Shown here in pieces: positions 47,177 to 58,878 of a stretch of DNA of 64,000 bases (position 1 is its first letter; every line of letters begins with the position of its first letter). The notes under the pieces are model-generated. The model saw nothing but the letters and a program-made list of their open reading frames with translations. It was not told the DNA's origin and did no database searches. The DNA lies in contig NC_053042.1 in the NCBI RefSeq assembly GCF_003473485.1, positions 43,549,762-43,613,761 on the forward strand. Reading direction: 5' to 3'. Origin of the DNA: Medicago truncatula. Lineage: Eukaryota > Streptophyta > Magnoliopsida > Fabales > Fabaceae. Both the position numbers and the translations under genes were made by a program.

Positions 47177-48271
47177 TTAATTAGGTATCATGGCAAGGAC
47201 TTCAGACCAAGCTGGTCTTGCAGTGATATCAGCCACCCAAGCACTAACATGAGGTCTTGATTCAAAAAGCTTCTTGCTTTGTGACTTCATCAAGTAATGA
47301 AGAGAAGGTAAATGATGCAAATCCACCAAGGTGAAAGAGTCACCTCCAAAGTATTTGGACTCAGACAATCTTTTCTCATACACATCAAGAATACTATCCA
47401 ACTTGGCTTCATTCTCTTCAACAATTTTTGGATCCAAAGGAATTCCAAATAAAGTCTTTATCCCCAATTCCCAAACAAGTTTTGATGCTACTTGATCAAA
47501 GTGATGGCTCTCCACTTCAGACCACACCCCCATTATTGCCAACTTCTTGGAGTCACTGCTTGTTAGCTTGGTCCCCTTATCAGCATACTCGTGATTAATA
47601 TATTGTGTTATGGCCCTTGACTCTGCATTTCAATTTATAATCAGTTCAATGCTCCTTAGTTTTGAATAAACTTCATATATGCATCAAATTCTATTCTATA
47701 AAGCACTCATGAACACTCGACATTTAAAAAATAACATTGACATGTCGACACCAATTTTTAATGTAAATGTTTTTATTCAATAAATTGTCCCATTTTATTT
47801 GTTTCAATTGCTTTAAAAAATAAAATATAAAATGTGGCCTAAGGCTATGGCCTTATTGACCTTGCCTTAGCCAGGACACTATGTATTGGTATCATATCGG
47901 ACATTAAACGATCTTCGATATAAAATGTTGAAGTGAATAAATCCACATATCTTACCAAAGAGCTTTAAATCTCCATCTTCAAAAGCTGGAACTTGACCAA
48001 ATGGCTGCATCATAAAGATTTAATGAGTTAGATAAATGTGGTTGGAAGAAGAAGGAAATTAATTTCAATTAATCCAAAATTAAAGTAAACTACTAGAATG
48101 ATATTTTGTGATATTGCTTACATTGAGTGATATGAACGGTTCCTTTTTGTGTTCTCCATTCCTCATGTTAATGTTAAAAAACTCAAACTCAATCTGCTTT
48201 TCATACAGAGTTGCAGTAACCCGCATGGTGGCCGTTGAGTAGGGACTTCCATGGACTTTTATTGTTGCCAT
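47177..48271 (-). CDS. Phi-class glutathione S-transferase, 214 aa (copy 1)
   Basis: Exons 48271-48122, 48004-47956 and 47622-47177 give 214 residues in the three-exon structure typical of plant phi GSTs. The enzyme conjugates glutathione to electrophiles or reduces peroxides in the cytosol. The thioredoxin-fold N domain has Ser12 in GSPYSTATMR as the likely catalytic serine, then PFGQVPAFEDGDLKLF and ESRAITQYI for glutathione binding. The helical C domain includes DSFTLVDLHHLP, the conserved phi-class block. It shares nearly all residues with the gene at 56555-57499, so the two are recent duplicates. An ocs/as-1-like element and a TATA box lie upstream. The substrate cannot be told from sequence. 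Confidence 0.95.
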
Positions 48272-48360
48272 GATTTACAAGATTAATCGATCACAAGATT
48301 AATTTATTGTTCTTAATTAACTTTGGTAAGTTGTAGAATTAAATGATAATAGCTTTGATG

Positions 48361-48410
48361 GTTATATAGTAAGATGGATAGATTGGAAAGTGCGTAAGAG
48401 CTGACGTGAA
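48361..48410 (-). promoter_or_regulatory. ocs/as-1-like element and TATA box of GST copy 1
   Basis: TGCGTAAGAGCTGACGTGA at 48391-48409 resembles the ocs/as-1 class (two TGACG-like half sites), which is known to drive stress-induced plant GST genes through TGA bZIP factors. A TATA box ('ctatataac' on the minus strand) lies at about 48361-48369, 90 bases upstream of the ATG. Confidence 0.6.
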
Positions 48411-49023
48411 AGAAGATTAGTATTAAACAATTGGAAGCTGGTAGCCCAATTCCATAAATGCTGAACAAAAAAATTAAAATACTACATTAGTACATTCACT
48501 CAGAACCAGGAAATCTCAAAAATCCTATGACGCATAGAAATACATCAGCAAAAATAAAGTGCTCCCACAGTTGGAGAACTAGCACATGTTTGTGGTGGGG
48601 TTTAGTTCAATTTTGTGTCGAAAACTATTTAATTCCAATAATAAAATATTGATTTTTTTCTAGTTATACCTTTAAAACATCAGGTTACATCCGAATTTGG
48701 ATAATATTTTATCACGGTACTAAAATAGTCCTTGATTCCATAATAATTTAATTTTCACCTCTTTCTCACACAAACATCAATATTGAAAAAGAAATGATAT
48801 TTGAACAACTATTTTATGATAATTTTTAGATAATTTTCTTCCTATACTTAAATTATGTACTTATATTCTCTTTGCCTCTTTCTTCAAATATCATTACTCT
48901 TATTGAAATGAAGACAAAAGTTCCTTTTAAAAAATTATTTAAGATGAACAAAGGAACATTATGTAAGGTTTCTAATTAAGTATAATTTTTTTCTCTCAAA
49001 AAAAAAATTAAGTACAATTTTTT
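48411..49023. other. Intergenic, no gene seen
   Basis: AT-rich sequence upstream of GST copy 1. Nothing recognisable beyond the promoter element described separately. Confidence 0.4.
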
Positions 49024-49480
49024 AGGGTTAAATATGTTTTAGGTCCCTATAAATATATCAAGTTTTTGTTTTCGTCCCTCTAAAATTTTCCTTCAACTTT
49101 TAATCCCTATAAAATTTTCAATCACTACTTTAGACCCTAGTTTTAAGTTAATTTTGTATTTTTCTTAATGAAATTGTGCACAAATGTGTAGAATATTGTA
49201 AAAAAAAATTCCAAAAAAATTAGAATTTTTTAACAAAACACAAATTAAATATAAATTTTTAACCGTCAAAGATATAAAAATTCATATTAAATTTTTGTTT
49301 TTTTTTTAAATTTTAATTTTTTTTGGGTGAGATTCTTATAATATTATGAATGTTTCAAAAGTATGAATTCTACATATGAGTTTACTTAAAAGGAGGGACC
49401 AAAAGTGAAGATGGAAATTGTTTTAGAGACTAGAACAAAAAGTTGACATATTTATAGGGACCAAAAACATATTTAACCTT
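49024..49480. mobile_element. Mutator-like MITE (same family as 2216-3100)
   Basis: The inverted ends 'agggttaaatatgttttagg' and, on the other strand, 'aaggttaaatatgtttttgg' are followed by 'ccctataaatata'. A partial duplication 'aattttt' lies at both sides. The length is 457 bp, close to the size of the outer MITE at 2216-3100 without its insert. Confidence 0.8.
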
Positions 49481-49499
49481 AATTTTTATTTTATTTTAT

Positions 49500-50980
49500 C
49501 GATATTCAAATGAATAAGCAATTAAAAGAATAAAAGTGAATTTTTGAGTGATTTTCTGTTTTTCATGTCATCAATATTCAATTAAAAGAATATGTATTGA
49601 ATTGAGATTTCAAAGGATTTTGATATACTTTTTATGATAAAAAAATCTTGTCGTATTGAATCAAGACTTTTATTAAATCTATATAAATCTTGTGGTATTC
49701 AATTAAGACTTTTTTTTTTAAGGCAGCCAAATCTGTTGGTATTCAATTAAGATTTCTAAGAACTTATAAAATGTCTTTTGGTATTGAAAATATGCAGATT
49801 TTAATGGATTCATTTGGGGAATGGATTGTGTGAGACTTTTTAGTTGAAATACACTCATCCAACAATCTCACACAAACTCTTGAGATTGTGTGATACTCTT
49901 CCAAATTCAATTTTTTTTTTGACGTTTCTTCAAAATTCTTTTCTGTTCTATACTATGACGATGGCAGGTTATATATTTTGTTTGGCAAACTTGCTTGTCG
50001 AAATCATCATGCCTCTGACTTGCACTTTTCTTAACAGAACTAGTTGCATTTTTCTACTTTATGTTCATTGACATTATAATAATTTTTCTACTTGCTTTTT
50101 TCTTCCTATAATAACATGCATTTTTCAATCAAATTATTATAATGAATAGACTTAACATAACTTATTTTAATGCATGTCTATTTATTTTGATATCATATGC
50201 CCATAATTTTTTTAAGATGAGGCAACCTGCTAGTAGTACTATATCATCTCATAGTCTATACGTTCATTGATTCATTGTTTTTTTCGGTCGATTTATATAT
50301 GTACTTTTGTTTTTGAGTTTTTTTGGCAATGATATATACATCTAATAGTATTATACCATACTGTATCTTTACATTTATTGATCCCTTTAAAATCTAAAAA
50401 ATTCATAAAGTCCTTTAAAATCTATATTATAAATCCATTAAAATTTTGCATTGAGAATCTTGATTGTAAAAAGTCTTTTAAAATCCCACAAAATCAATAC
50501 AATCCAACAAAGTCTTTTAAAATCTGCAAGATTTTTTCTATCAAAATAGTTTTTTAAAAGGTTTAAATGTATCATTGGTCTCTACACTTTCATCAGATTT
50601 TGGCATTGGTCCCTGCACTTTTTTTTGTTTGGCATTGGTCCCTGCACTTTGTAAAAATATTGGTATTGGTCCCTCTGTTAACTTTCGGTTAAAAAAAAAA
50701 CACAAAACTATTGGTATTGATCCCTGCACTTTGTAAAAATATTGATATTGGTGCCACGTGGCGTGAAATGATTGGGCCACGTGGCACTCCGTTGGTTTTA
50801 TGTTTTTTTTTTAACAGAAAGTTAACAGAGGGACCAATACCAATATTTTTACAAAGTGCAGGGATCAATGCCAAACAAAAAAAAGTGCAGGGACCAATGC
50901 CAAATCTGATGAAAGTGCAGGGACCAATGACACATTTAAACCTTTTTTAAAATACCAATCAAATACACCCGCCTAAAAGT
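49500..50980. repeat. Subrepeat-rich inverted-repeat region with nested MITE
   Basis: Left and right parts carry related units ('attgaattgagatttcaaa' versus 'cttttaaaatc' and 'attgatttt' in reverse) separated by an AT-rich core. This looks like an older inverted-repeat transposon split by the MITE at 50560-50942. Its outer limits are not certain. Confidence 0.4.
50560..50942. mobile_element. Mutator-like MITE with 10-bp direct flanks
   Basis: The inverted ends 'ggtttaaatgtatcattggt' and, on the other strand, 'ggtttaaatgtgtcattggt' enclose repeated 'ggtccctgcac' units. Direct repeats TTTTTTAAAA flank it at 50550-50559 and 50943-50952 (9-bp duplication plus one chance match, or 10 bp). The body has an inner palindrome around 'gccacgtggc'. 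Confidence 0.85.
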
Positions 50981-50999
50981 GAATTTTACATGAAATTAT

Positions 51000-52060
51000 T
51001 TGTCAAATCAAATTTTATCCATTCACGTATGGCATCTTATGAGTGTTGAAATATGGGTTTCGATTCACGTATGCATACGATTGCCATTTACGCTGTTAAT
51101 TTGCCATTGAATTCACTATTCAATTGGCAATTGAATTCAATACGAATTGGTATCACGAAGCAATTCATGTTTCTTCTTACAAGGGAAAAACATGATCAAA
51201 TTGATCTAATGTAAATTGCACTAAAATTGGATCGAATTTAATTTTTTTTATAAACACGAATTTTTTCTCTCCTGGTGTTGTAAGTGATTTGTTTTTTCAA
51301 ATGGTAGTTTCACATAAATCTATAACAAATTCTTTCGGTAGAAGACATAATCTTTTTTGGTACAAAGTAGAAGGCAAAATATATGATAAAATTCACTGAC
51401 CACAATTTATGCAAGTCTATTTAAAGAGAAGACTCTTGGTTGTATAACATATATATATATGTATGGAATTTAAATAAGCCCCATACATACTTTTTTTTTT
51501 TACAATAGCCCGATACATAGATAATAGCATACTAAAATAAATAAGCATTTAGATTGAATATATGCAATTGAAAGAGTTACATTTCTTGTCTCTATGTAAA
51601 GCTTTTCATGTCCCTTGGTGATATATATTAGTGGTTACATTTGCCAATTTAACTTTCATTTAATTTACTAGTTACAAATAATTCTTCGAAAGAAGATATG
51701 TTAAAACGACGGAATATTGTGATTCATCATAAAATATGTATGGGCTGGTTTCAAAGCATTATAAAGATTTGCTGTAGAAAAAGAGCATGTTCTATTTTGT
51801 TCAAGAGATTAGAAAAACAACATTATAATTAACATGATACTAATTTGAACCAATGAAGAAACCAACAATGTGCAGATTAACGTTACATACTAGTTAGGTT
51901 TATAAAAGAGACTCCAAGTGTCAAAGACTAACTAAAAAGAGACTTTTGCCAATATTTACATTAGACAAAATGAAAAGAACAAATGACATCCCAAAGTTAA
52001 GATAGTTTACGATTACAGTCCAAAGCGATACGTCAAAATAGTAGAAGTTCAAATAGTTCA
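51000..52060. other. Intergenic, no gene seen
   Basis: AT-rich; no coding sequence, RNA gene or bounded transposon was recognised. Confidence 0.4.
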
Positions 52061-52071
52061 GCAGCAAATAT

Positions 52072-53856
52072 CTACTTTAGAACAACTCGAACGTGCAAGT
52101 TCTTCGGTGACTTTTCGAGACCAAATATGAGCTTACCACCTTCTATCATTACACGTTCTCTGCAGAAATTGATCCATAGCCCACCCAAGTATTTTTCATA
52201 GCTTACTCTTTTGGCGATAATGAGGCAACACTTATACTTTCTCTGTATGCGAATATAGTTGCGTATAATTTATAAAATAAAGGTAGCTTAACTGATTTAA
52301 GCTAAAGAAAATGTATCATGACTTCTAATTTATCTTCCTATAAAGTCTAGATAAATACATGTATGTGCATTATATGAACCCGGTTGACCAATTAACATTG
52401 TTGAAACAAATGGAAATTAAGCATCACTCCCGCATGTGCATCTATAGCTAGCACCATTTGACATTGATGTATTCGAACATTTGGTGTAACTCTTATAATA
52501 CCATCCAAACTGGTTAGGATTGAATTTAGTTGTTTTTCAAATAGTGATGAAATATGTATCCTAACCCAAATTATGCACATGAAATAAAGAATAATGCAAT
52601 ATGTATTTTTAACTTGTGCATCAAAAAACTCAAAGCATGTTCGTGCATAAAAAAAACAGACCATGACTAAGTTTATAAATTCAGCAATTGGTCTAACCTG
52701 AGGCAGATTGAAAAAATCGTTGTACAAAGTACGTTGGGAAGAAACCGAACTCTAACTTAAGTTCTGACTGATACTTTGACTCTGAGCTTGAGAAGTGTTA
52801 AGGTCACGACAACAATTCAAGAAACATGGTCAAAAAACAATCAAATCAGATTGTGAAATAATAAGTTACTCTAATACTATATTTTGAAATCATAATGCAA
52901 ACTTACTAAGTCTTAAACTTCTCAACAACCGGATAATGTAGGTTGATGAGCAGCCTCGAACCTGATCAATTGTTACATATATTTAGGTTGCCAATGACTA
53001 CAAAATGGAAGCAAAGAACTCAAGGTAAATAGATGGTAAATGATCAAGCTACGAAGTATTTTTCTCATAGTGTTACATCAACTATATTCCCACTGCATAA
53101 GGAAAGACATCTTTCAGGTCATTATCAAACTTATACAAAATTCTATCATCTGATGTTGACAAATTAGAAAATAATATCTTTTATCTTTCAACACAATGTT
53201 CGTACACGGTTTCTTTCCAGTCCCAATTGGTGTTGTCTTGACAATCTCATGAAGATGTCCGATGATTTCTTAAAAAAATATTACATCTATAATAATATTA
53301 TAATCGGAGAAAACCATGAAATAAATTAAAGCACATAACTATATCATATAAAATGTCAGTTTTGAATTTTCCATCTTGAATTTCCTTAAATGACTTAAAA
53401 CGAAATTCATGAGTAAGAACGTTAGTTAACTTGTCATACTTCTGCACCTTTGTATCAGAACCAAAAACAATCTTAAAGAGATTAAATGCAATGTCATTAT
53501 CAAACACATGACAATTATACAAAGTATAAGTCTTGTTTTCCTCGATCAAAGCCTTCCAATGCTCCAATTCTCTATACCGAGTTATTACATGAACTCGATC
53601 ACCCTAAATTCGAGAAAGAAACCAAAAAATGTAAATAAATCAAAATGTACACTAATAAGTAACATTGATAAATCATAAAAGAAAATTACAACAAATCTTA
53701 ACTAACTCATCTAATTTTTGCATCACAAATAATGAGCTTCATATGTTGATTCTCATTACTACCATTTACAATCCAAGAATCCAGCACTCCAAATCCTATT
53801 TTCCAAATGTCCAAATCATTTTTTAGATCCTTAATGTAGTCATAATCCCTTGACAT
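52072..53856 (-). pseudogene. Broken RPA1-like / B3-like gene
   Basis: From the 5' end (53856): MSRDYDYIKDLKNDLDIWKI and MKLIICDAK; then from 53603 GDRVHVITRYRELEHWKALI, ENKTYTLYNCHVFDND and FRFKSFKEIQDGKFKTDILY; then EIIGHLHEIVKTTPIGTGKK near 53270-53190. These follow the OB folds of plant RPA70-like proteins (DUF223 type). Further down the same strand, 52550-52390 (LTSLDGIIRVTPNVRIHQ) and 52255-52072 (GGLWINFCRERVMIEGGK, LIFGLEKSP) resemble the two halves of a B3 domain. A codon in the RPA part expected to be Trp reads TGA (near 53063), and the donor after the first exon is not GT. It may be a decayed host gene or an RPA gene once carried by a Helitron. Confidence 0.55.
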
Positions 53857-54268
53857 CGAAAGTCCTATATAAAGATACAATAATACATCATTTAATTTTA
53901 TTCCCTTTGTTCATTCTGATATCGAAAGAAGCTAACATATTTCTATGTGATCAGTTTTTGTATCATCAAATCAACCTGATCTTAAATGCACAAATTTCTG
54001 AATCATCAACTTTTTGGACCTCAATGATATGACCAAAACAAATTTCATCAATCAACTTTTGTACGGCTCAATCATATAGGAAAGAATAAACTAAATATGA
54101 AAATTGTTATGGCTTTATGATTACTCACAAAAACTAAAATAACTCACATACATCAATTTTTTTTAACTATAGTACCAGAAGCTAAAATAACAACTTTGTC
54201 AAAACCTTATCATGAGCTAAAATTCAATCATCATGATTTATCAATGTTACTTATTAGTGTACATTTTG
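53641..54268. repeat. 36-bp perfect inverted repeat, arms 628 bp apart end to end
   Basis: The arm at 53641-53676 ('caaaatgtacactaataagt' and onward) is exactly the reverse complement of 54233-54268. The 556-bp spacer contains the first exon of the broken RPA-like gene. No inverted sequence extends beyond the arms. It could be the ends of a small transposon or the trace of an inverted duplication. Confidence 0.9.
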
Positions 54269-54399
54269 GTGTCTTTCAAAAAGATAAGAATTTATATTAT
54301 ATGATATTATATTTGTTACATTATTGGTGCCATGGAAACATATATGTTTAGTTTTTTCGAATAAGAAAAAGATATGCATAGTTTGTTACAATATAAGGG

Positions 54400-54466
<67 letters not shown>

Positions 54467-55132
54467 TATAATATTTCTAGGCATCTAGACCTTTTTTGAA
54501 GATAAGACATCTACAATTTTACTTTTAATTAAAATCAAAATTTTATAAAAACAATCATATGCATTATGCAACGTCAAAAAAAATTATACGCAGTAGCGTA
54601 ACAAAAAAACAGACACATAAAGTATTACTCTAAGCGCTAATATGTGTGTTCGTATATATTTGCGAGGTTGAAGAAAGAAAATAAAAATATTTGATATCAT
54701 TAAATGACAGTGTGAATAAAAATATTTGTGAGGTTGTGATGATTAAACGATATTGAATTTAAATGTATAAGTGATAAAAAGATAATAAAATTCCTTTGAA
54801 AAAAAGGTAATAAAATTAAATGGAACCTCCTTACAAAAAATTAAATGGAACGATTCCAAAAAAAAATTAAATGGAAGAAAAAATCATATTGAAATATAAT
54901 ATTAAAAATAAAAGAAAAGGTTCCCAGTGTGAGTTGAAAAGATGTGCTTTTGAAATAAATTGTCGAGAATTAACATTCAACAACTTTTGGCTAAAGCTCA
55001 TTCCATTCAATTTTATGCATTAAAAAAAATTACTTTTTGTAGTAAGTACTTAATTGATATTGTGTTTGTGTTTGACCTAACTTCTCCTTAAAAATGTACA
55101 AAAGTTGGAAGAAAGTCGGGTCAAGCGATACC
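54269..55132. mobile_element. Inverted-repeat DNA element, copy B (left-truncated)
   Basis: This segment matches 20971-21754 of copy A through 'aaaagataagaatttatat', 'gtttgttacaatataa', 'gtagcgtaac' and 'cattccattcaa' blocks. The right end 'gggtcaagcgatacc' corresponds to 'gggccaaacggtacc'. The left third is missing. An (AT)28 tract has expanded inside at 54409-54464. Confidence 0.6.
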
Positions 55133-55199
55133 TTATTCTCCTACAACGGCAATGTAGAAGCAACTGAATTTGGGAGAAAAAATTAAAAAATAATTAAAA

Positions 55200-55855
55200 A
55201 CATAAAAATTGGAAATAAAATATTTGGTATCATTTAATGACAGCGTGAATAAAAATATTTGTGGAGTTGTGATGATTAAACAATATTGAAATTAAATATA
55301 TAATCGATAAAAAGATAATAAAATTAAATGGAACATCCTTAAAAAATTAAATGAAATGGTTCAAAAAAAAAGTTAAATGGAAGAAAAAAAACATATTGAA
55401 ATATAATATTAAACAATAAATGAAAAGGTTTCCAGCGTGAGTTAAAAAGAGGTGCTTGTGAAATAAATTGTCGAGAAGTAGTTTTTTAAAGTAACATTCA
55501 ACAACTTTTGGCCAAAGCTCATTCCATTCAATTTTATGCATTCAAAAAAATTACTTTTTTTTAGTAAGTAAACGGCGTGAGTTAAAAAGAGGTGCTTGTG
55601 AAATAAATTGTCGAGAAGTAGTTTTTTAAAGTAACATTCAACAATTTTTGGCCAAAGCTCATTCCATTCAATTTTATGCATTCAAAAAAATTACTTTTTT
55701 TTAGTAAGTAATTAATTGATACTATGTTTGACCTAACTTCTCCTTAAAAATGTAGAAAAGTTGGAAAAAAACCGGGTCAAGCGATACCTTAATCTTCTAC
55801 AACGGCAATGTAGAAGCAACTGAATTTGGGATAAAAAATTGAAGAATAGTTAAAG
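55200..55855. repeat. Tandem re-duplication of copy B, with inner 140-bp tandem repeat
   Basis: The second half of copy B plus its right flank ('ctacaacggcaatgtagaag') is repeated directly downstream, ending again in 'gggtcaagcgatacc' at 55788. Inside it, a 140-bp unit starting 'gcgtgagttaaaaagaggtg' occurs twice in tandem (55435 and 55575). Frames of 64 and 79 codons on the minus strand are by-products. Confidence 0.8.
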
Positions 55856-56554
55856 TTATCAAAAATAAAAAAATTATAAAATAATTAAAAAAAAGTGAGG
55901 GGCAAAATGGGAAATGCACCCATATAATGATGAGGTGGCAACAACACAATTCCACCAATTAGAAAATTACAAAAATACCCCTCCTAAGGGCAAAATGGAA
56001 AATTTATAGGGCATCAACTTTAATAGTAGTATATAGATTGTAAAACTTTCTTCCTCCTAGAGATGCCACATCATCATAATTCTAGCTTAACATACAACCA
56101 AAGTTAGTTTACAAAGATGTTAATCTAGAGATGCCACATCATCAAGTTTGCTTTATAATGATCAACCAACAATTATGTGTGGGCAGGGGATCAACAATTA
56201 TGTGTTGGGATTCAAATGGTAGTTTCACATGAGCTAAATAAATTATATGTATACGAGAGGTAATTAATCCATATACTCATTGTCTTATATAGTTTTGGAT
56301 GGAGAATTATGTTGAAGCTCCCAACACTCTTCTATATACTTTTACTTGTAATAATTTTAGAAATAAAATCCTATAACAAATTGAGTTTGCCATATATTAA
56401 AACAAACAAAAACACTAGTTATTATTTCCTCCATTAAAAAAAAAGTTATTATTTCCATTGCAACATACATGGAAAATGAAAAATTAGGAGATAGCACACA
56501 CAAAAAAGTTGCTTAAACCATAAAACAACACCCAAATATCCCAAAAAAAAGGTC
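55856..56554. other. Intergenic, transposon debris
   Basis: AT-rich debris ending in 'ttaatagtagtatatagat' near 56019-56037, a sequence style seen at transposon ends. No gene. The last part is the 3' UTR side of GST copy 2. Confidence 0.35.
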
Positions 56555-57499
56555 TTAATTAGGTATCATGGCAAGGACTTTAGACCAAGCTGGTCTTGCA
56601 GTGATATCAGCCACCCAAGCACTAACATAAGGTCTTGATTCAAACAATTTCTTGCTCTGTGACTTCATCAAGTAATAAAGGGAGGGTAAGTGATGCAGAT
56701 CCACCAAGGTGAAAGAGTCACCTCCCAAGTATTTAGATTTAGACAATCTTTTCTCATACACATCAAGAATGATATCCAACTTGGCTTCATTCTCTTCCAC
56801 AACATTTGAATCCAAAGGAATTCCAAATAAAGTCTTTATCCCCAATTCCCAAACAAGTATTGATGCTACTTGATCGTAGTGTAGGCTTTCCACTTCAGAC
56901 CACACACTCATTATTGCCATCTTCTTGGAGTCACTGCTTGTTAACTTAGTCCCCTTATCAGCATACTCATGATCAATATATTGTGTTATCGCCCTTGACT
57001 CTGCATTTCAATTTTTAATTAGTTTATATATACAACAAATTCTATGAAGTACTCGCACAAATATTAGACATCAAATAAAAATAATTGAATATAACCACAT
57101 GTGTTTGATATCGTGTCAGACATCAAATACATCTTTAATCTAAAGTGTCAAGTGCTACATATATCATATTCAAATAAATTTTACCAAAGAGTTTTAAATC
57201 TCCATCTTCAAAAGCTGGAACTTGACCAAATGGCTGAAACATAAAGATTTAATTAATTAGTTGGATCAATGTAATTGGAACAAGAAGGAAAATTTCAATT
57301 CATAATTAAAGTAAACTAGCAGAATGATCTATATTTTTATGTTGCTTACATTGAGTGATATGAAGGGTTCCTTTTTGTGTTCACCATTCCTCATGTTAAT
57401 GCTTACAAACTCAAATTCAAGCTCCTTTTCATACAAAGTTGCAGTAACCCGCATGGTGGCCGTTGAGATAGGGCTTCCGTGCACTTTTATTGTTGCCAT
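56555..57499 (-). CDS. Phi-class glutathione S-transferase, 214 aa (copy 2)
   Basis: Exons 57499-57350, 57233-57185 and 57000-56555 give 214 residues with exon lengths identical to copy 1 (150, 49 and 446). Ser12 lies in GSPISTATMR; PFGQVPAFEDGDLKLF and DSFTLVDLHHLP are kept. Differences from copy 1 are scattered substitutions, for example EKELEFEFVSINM against EKQIEFEFFNINM, with no gap. Introns are shorter than or similar to those of copy 1 and also related. The gene is intact. It lies about 8.3 kb from copy 1 on the same strand, with repeats and a broken RPA-like gene between them. Confidence 0.95.
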
Positions 57500-57593
57500 G
57501 ATTTTGCAGATATGTATGTAGTATGGTGTATAGCTCTTAATTTACTATGGTATTTTGTAGAATTAAATGACAATAGGTAGATGGTTATATAGC

Positions 57594-57641
57594 ATGTAGA
57601 GGGTGGTTATATTGAAAAAAATGCGTAAGAGCTGACGTGAA
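57594..57641 (-). promoter_or_regulatory. ocs/as-1-like element and TATA box of GST copy 2
   Basis: TGCGTAAGAGCTGACGTGA at 57622-57640 is identical to the element upstream of copy 1, at almost the same distance from the ATG (about 123 against 120 bases). A TATA box ('ctatataac' on the minus strand) lies near 57594-57602. Confidence 0.6.
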
Positions 57642-57934
57642 AGATATGTTAAAGCTGGTAGTCCCATGCCACAAATAATGCTCTTTGACCAAGGTTGACA
57701 AATTGATCGTTAGGTATTCAATTTAACTTGAGTGATACATCAAAAAGTGAAATTTGTCACAAAATAAATGAAAAATTCAAATATTAATGTAATGAAAAAA
57801 TATATTAAACTCTAAAATTCAAAATAAATAAAAAATGTTATACCATGGGTGATATAATTTATTTTTTTCTTTTTAATATATATATATATATATATATTTT
57901 AATATTACATTCATCGCTCTAAATTCATATATTC

Positions 57935-58018
57935 AACTTTTTTTTGTGAGGATGTATTCAAATTTGTACTAATTTCAACTTTTTTTTGTGAGGATGTATT
58001 CAAATTTGTACTAATAGC
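57935..58018. repeat. 42-bp tandem duplication
   Basis: The unit 'ttcaacttttttttgtgagg' plus 22 further bases occurs twice in a row. In the minus frame it gives a repeated 14-residue block, which is not taken as a gene. Confidence 0.85.
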
Positions 58019-58079
58019 AATAATGAATATATCAATAGAATAATTTTGTATTATATCTAATTTGGCATTTATATATATA

Positions 58080-58851
58080 GAGGAGGGATATTTTGACTCC
58101 AAGAGTAACTCAAAAGAGTTACTCCACATCCCCACCATTAGTTTTATCTTAATCTAATGGACTATATTTATGTCTTATTAATAATCATGTGCATCATCAT
58201 ACTTGATCATTCTAACAATATTTAATTTTCCTTTTTCATACTCAATCAACATTTATGTTTTATTAACACAATTTTTTTTGGTCAAGATATTGAGACGATC
58301 AGTTATTGTTTTGAAGTATATATATATATATATATATATATTTGAAGGAAATATTTTTAAAGATATAAATTGATAAAAAATAATTAATACAAATATATCG
58401 ATACTTTTTTCTTTAAAAAAAGTAAATATTTTTAAAATTTTTATTTTATCAGTGTATTAAAAAAGTTGTATTTAAATATAAGTGTAATGTTTTGTCCAAA
58501 AAAAAAAGTGTGATGTTTTTTACCAGCATGAGTTTTTTTTTTAGGAACGTTAATCATAGTTTAATATTTTTTTTTGACAAATCATAGTTTAATATTTGAA
58601 ATTTGTTAATAAAAACATTTGATGAAACATAAAAATAATTTCTTGTTACCAATTATTAATTGTGTTAATGAAACATAAATGTTGATTGAAAGCAAAAAAA
58701 GGAAACCTATTATTGTTAAAATGATCAAGAATGGTGAGACACATGATTATTGATAAGACTTAAATGTAATCCATTAGATTAAAATAAAATTAAAGGTGGA
58801 GATGTGGAGTAACTCCTTAGAGCTACTCTTGGAGTCAATATATCCCTCCCC
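58080..58851. mobile_element. Inverted-repeat element inside an (AT)n array, copy 1
   Basis: The ends 'gaggagggatattttgactc' and, on the other strand, 'ggggagggatatattgactc' begin inverted repeats of roughly 150-200 bp ('gttgattgagtatgaaa'-type text on both sides). The element is bordered by TA repeats: short on the left, about 27 bp on the right. Its interior is AT-rich and non-coding. The embedding in TA repeats recalls the rice Micron elements, which lie in (TA)n microsatellites. Confidence 0.7.
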
Positions 58852-58878
58852 TATATATATATATATATATATATATAT

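Noticed and set aside
50541-50950. Three frames with repeated IFLQSAG text
   Set aside because: They are by-products of the MITE at 50560-50942.
54316-54510. Frame with a run of alternating Tyr and Ile
   Set aside because: Translation of an (AT)n microsatellite.
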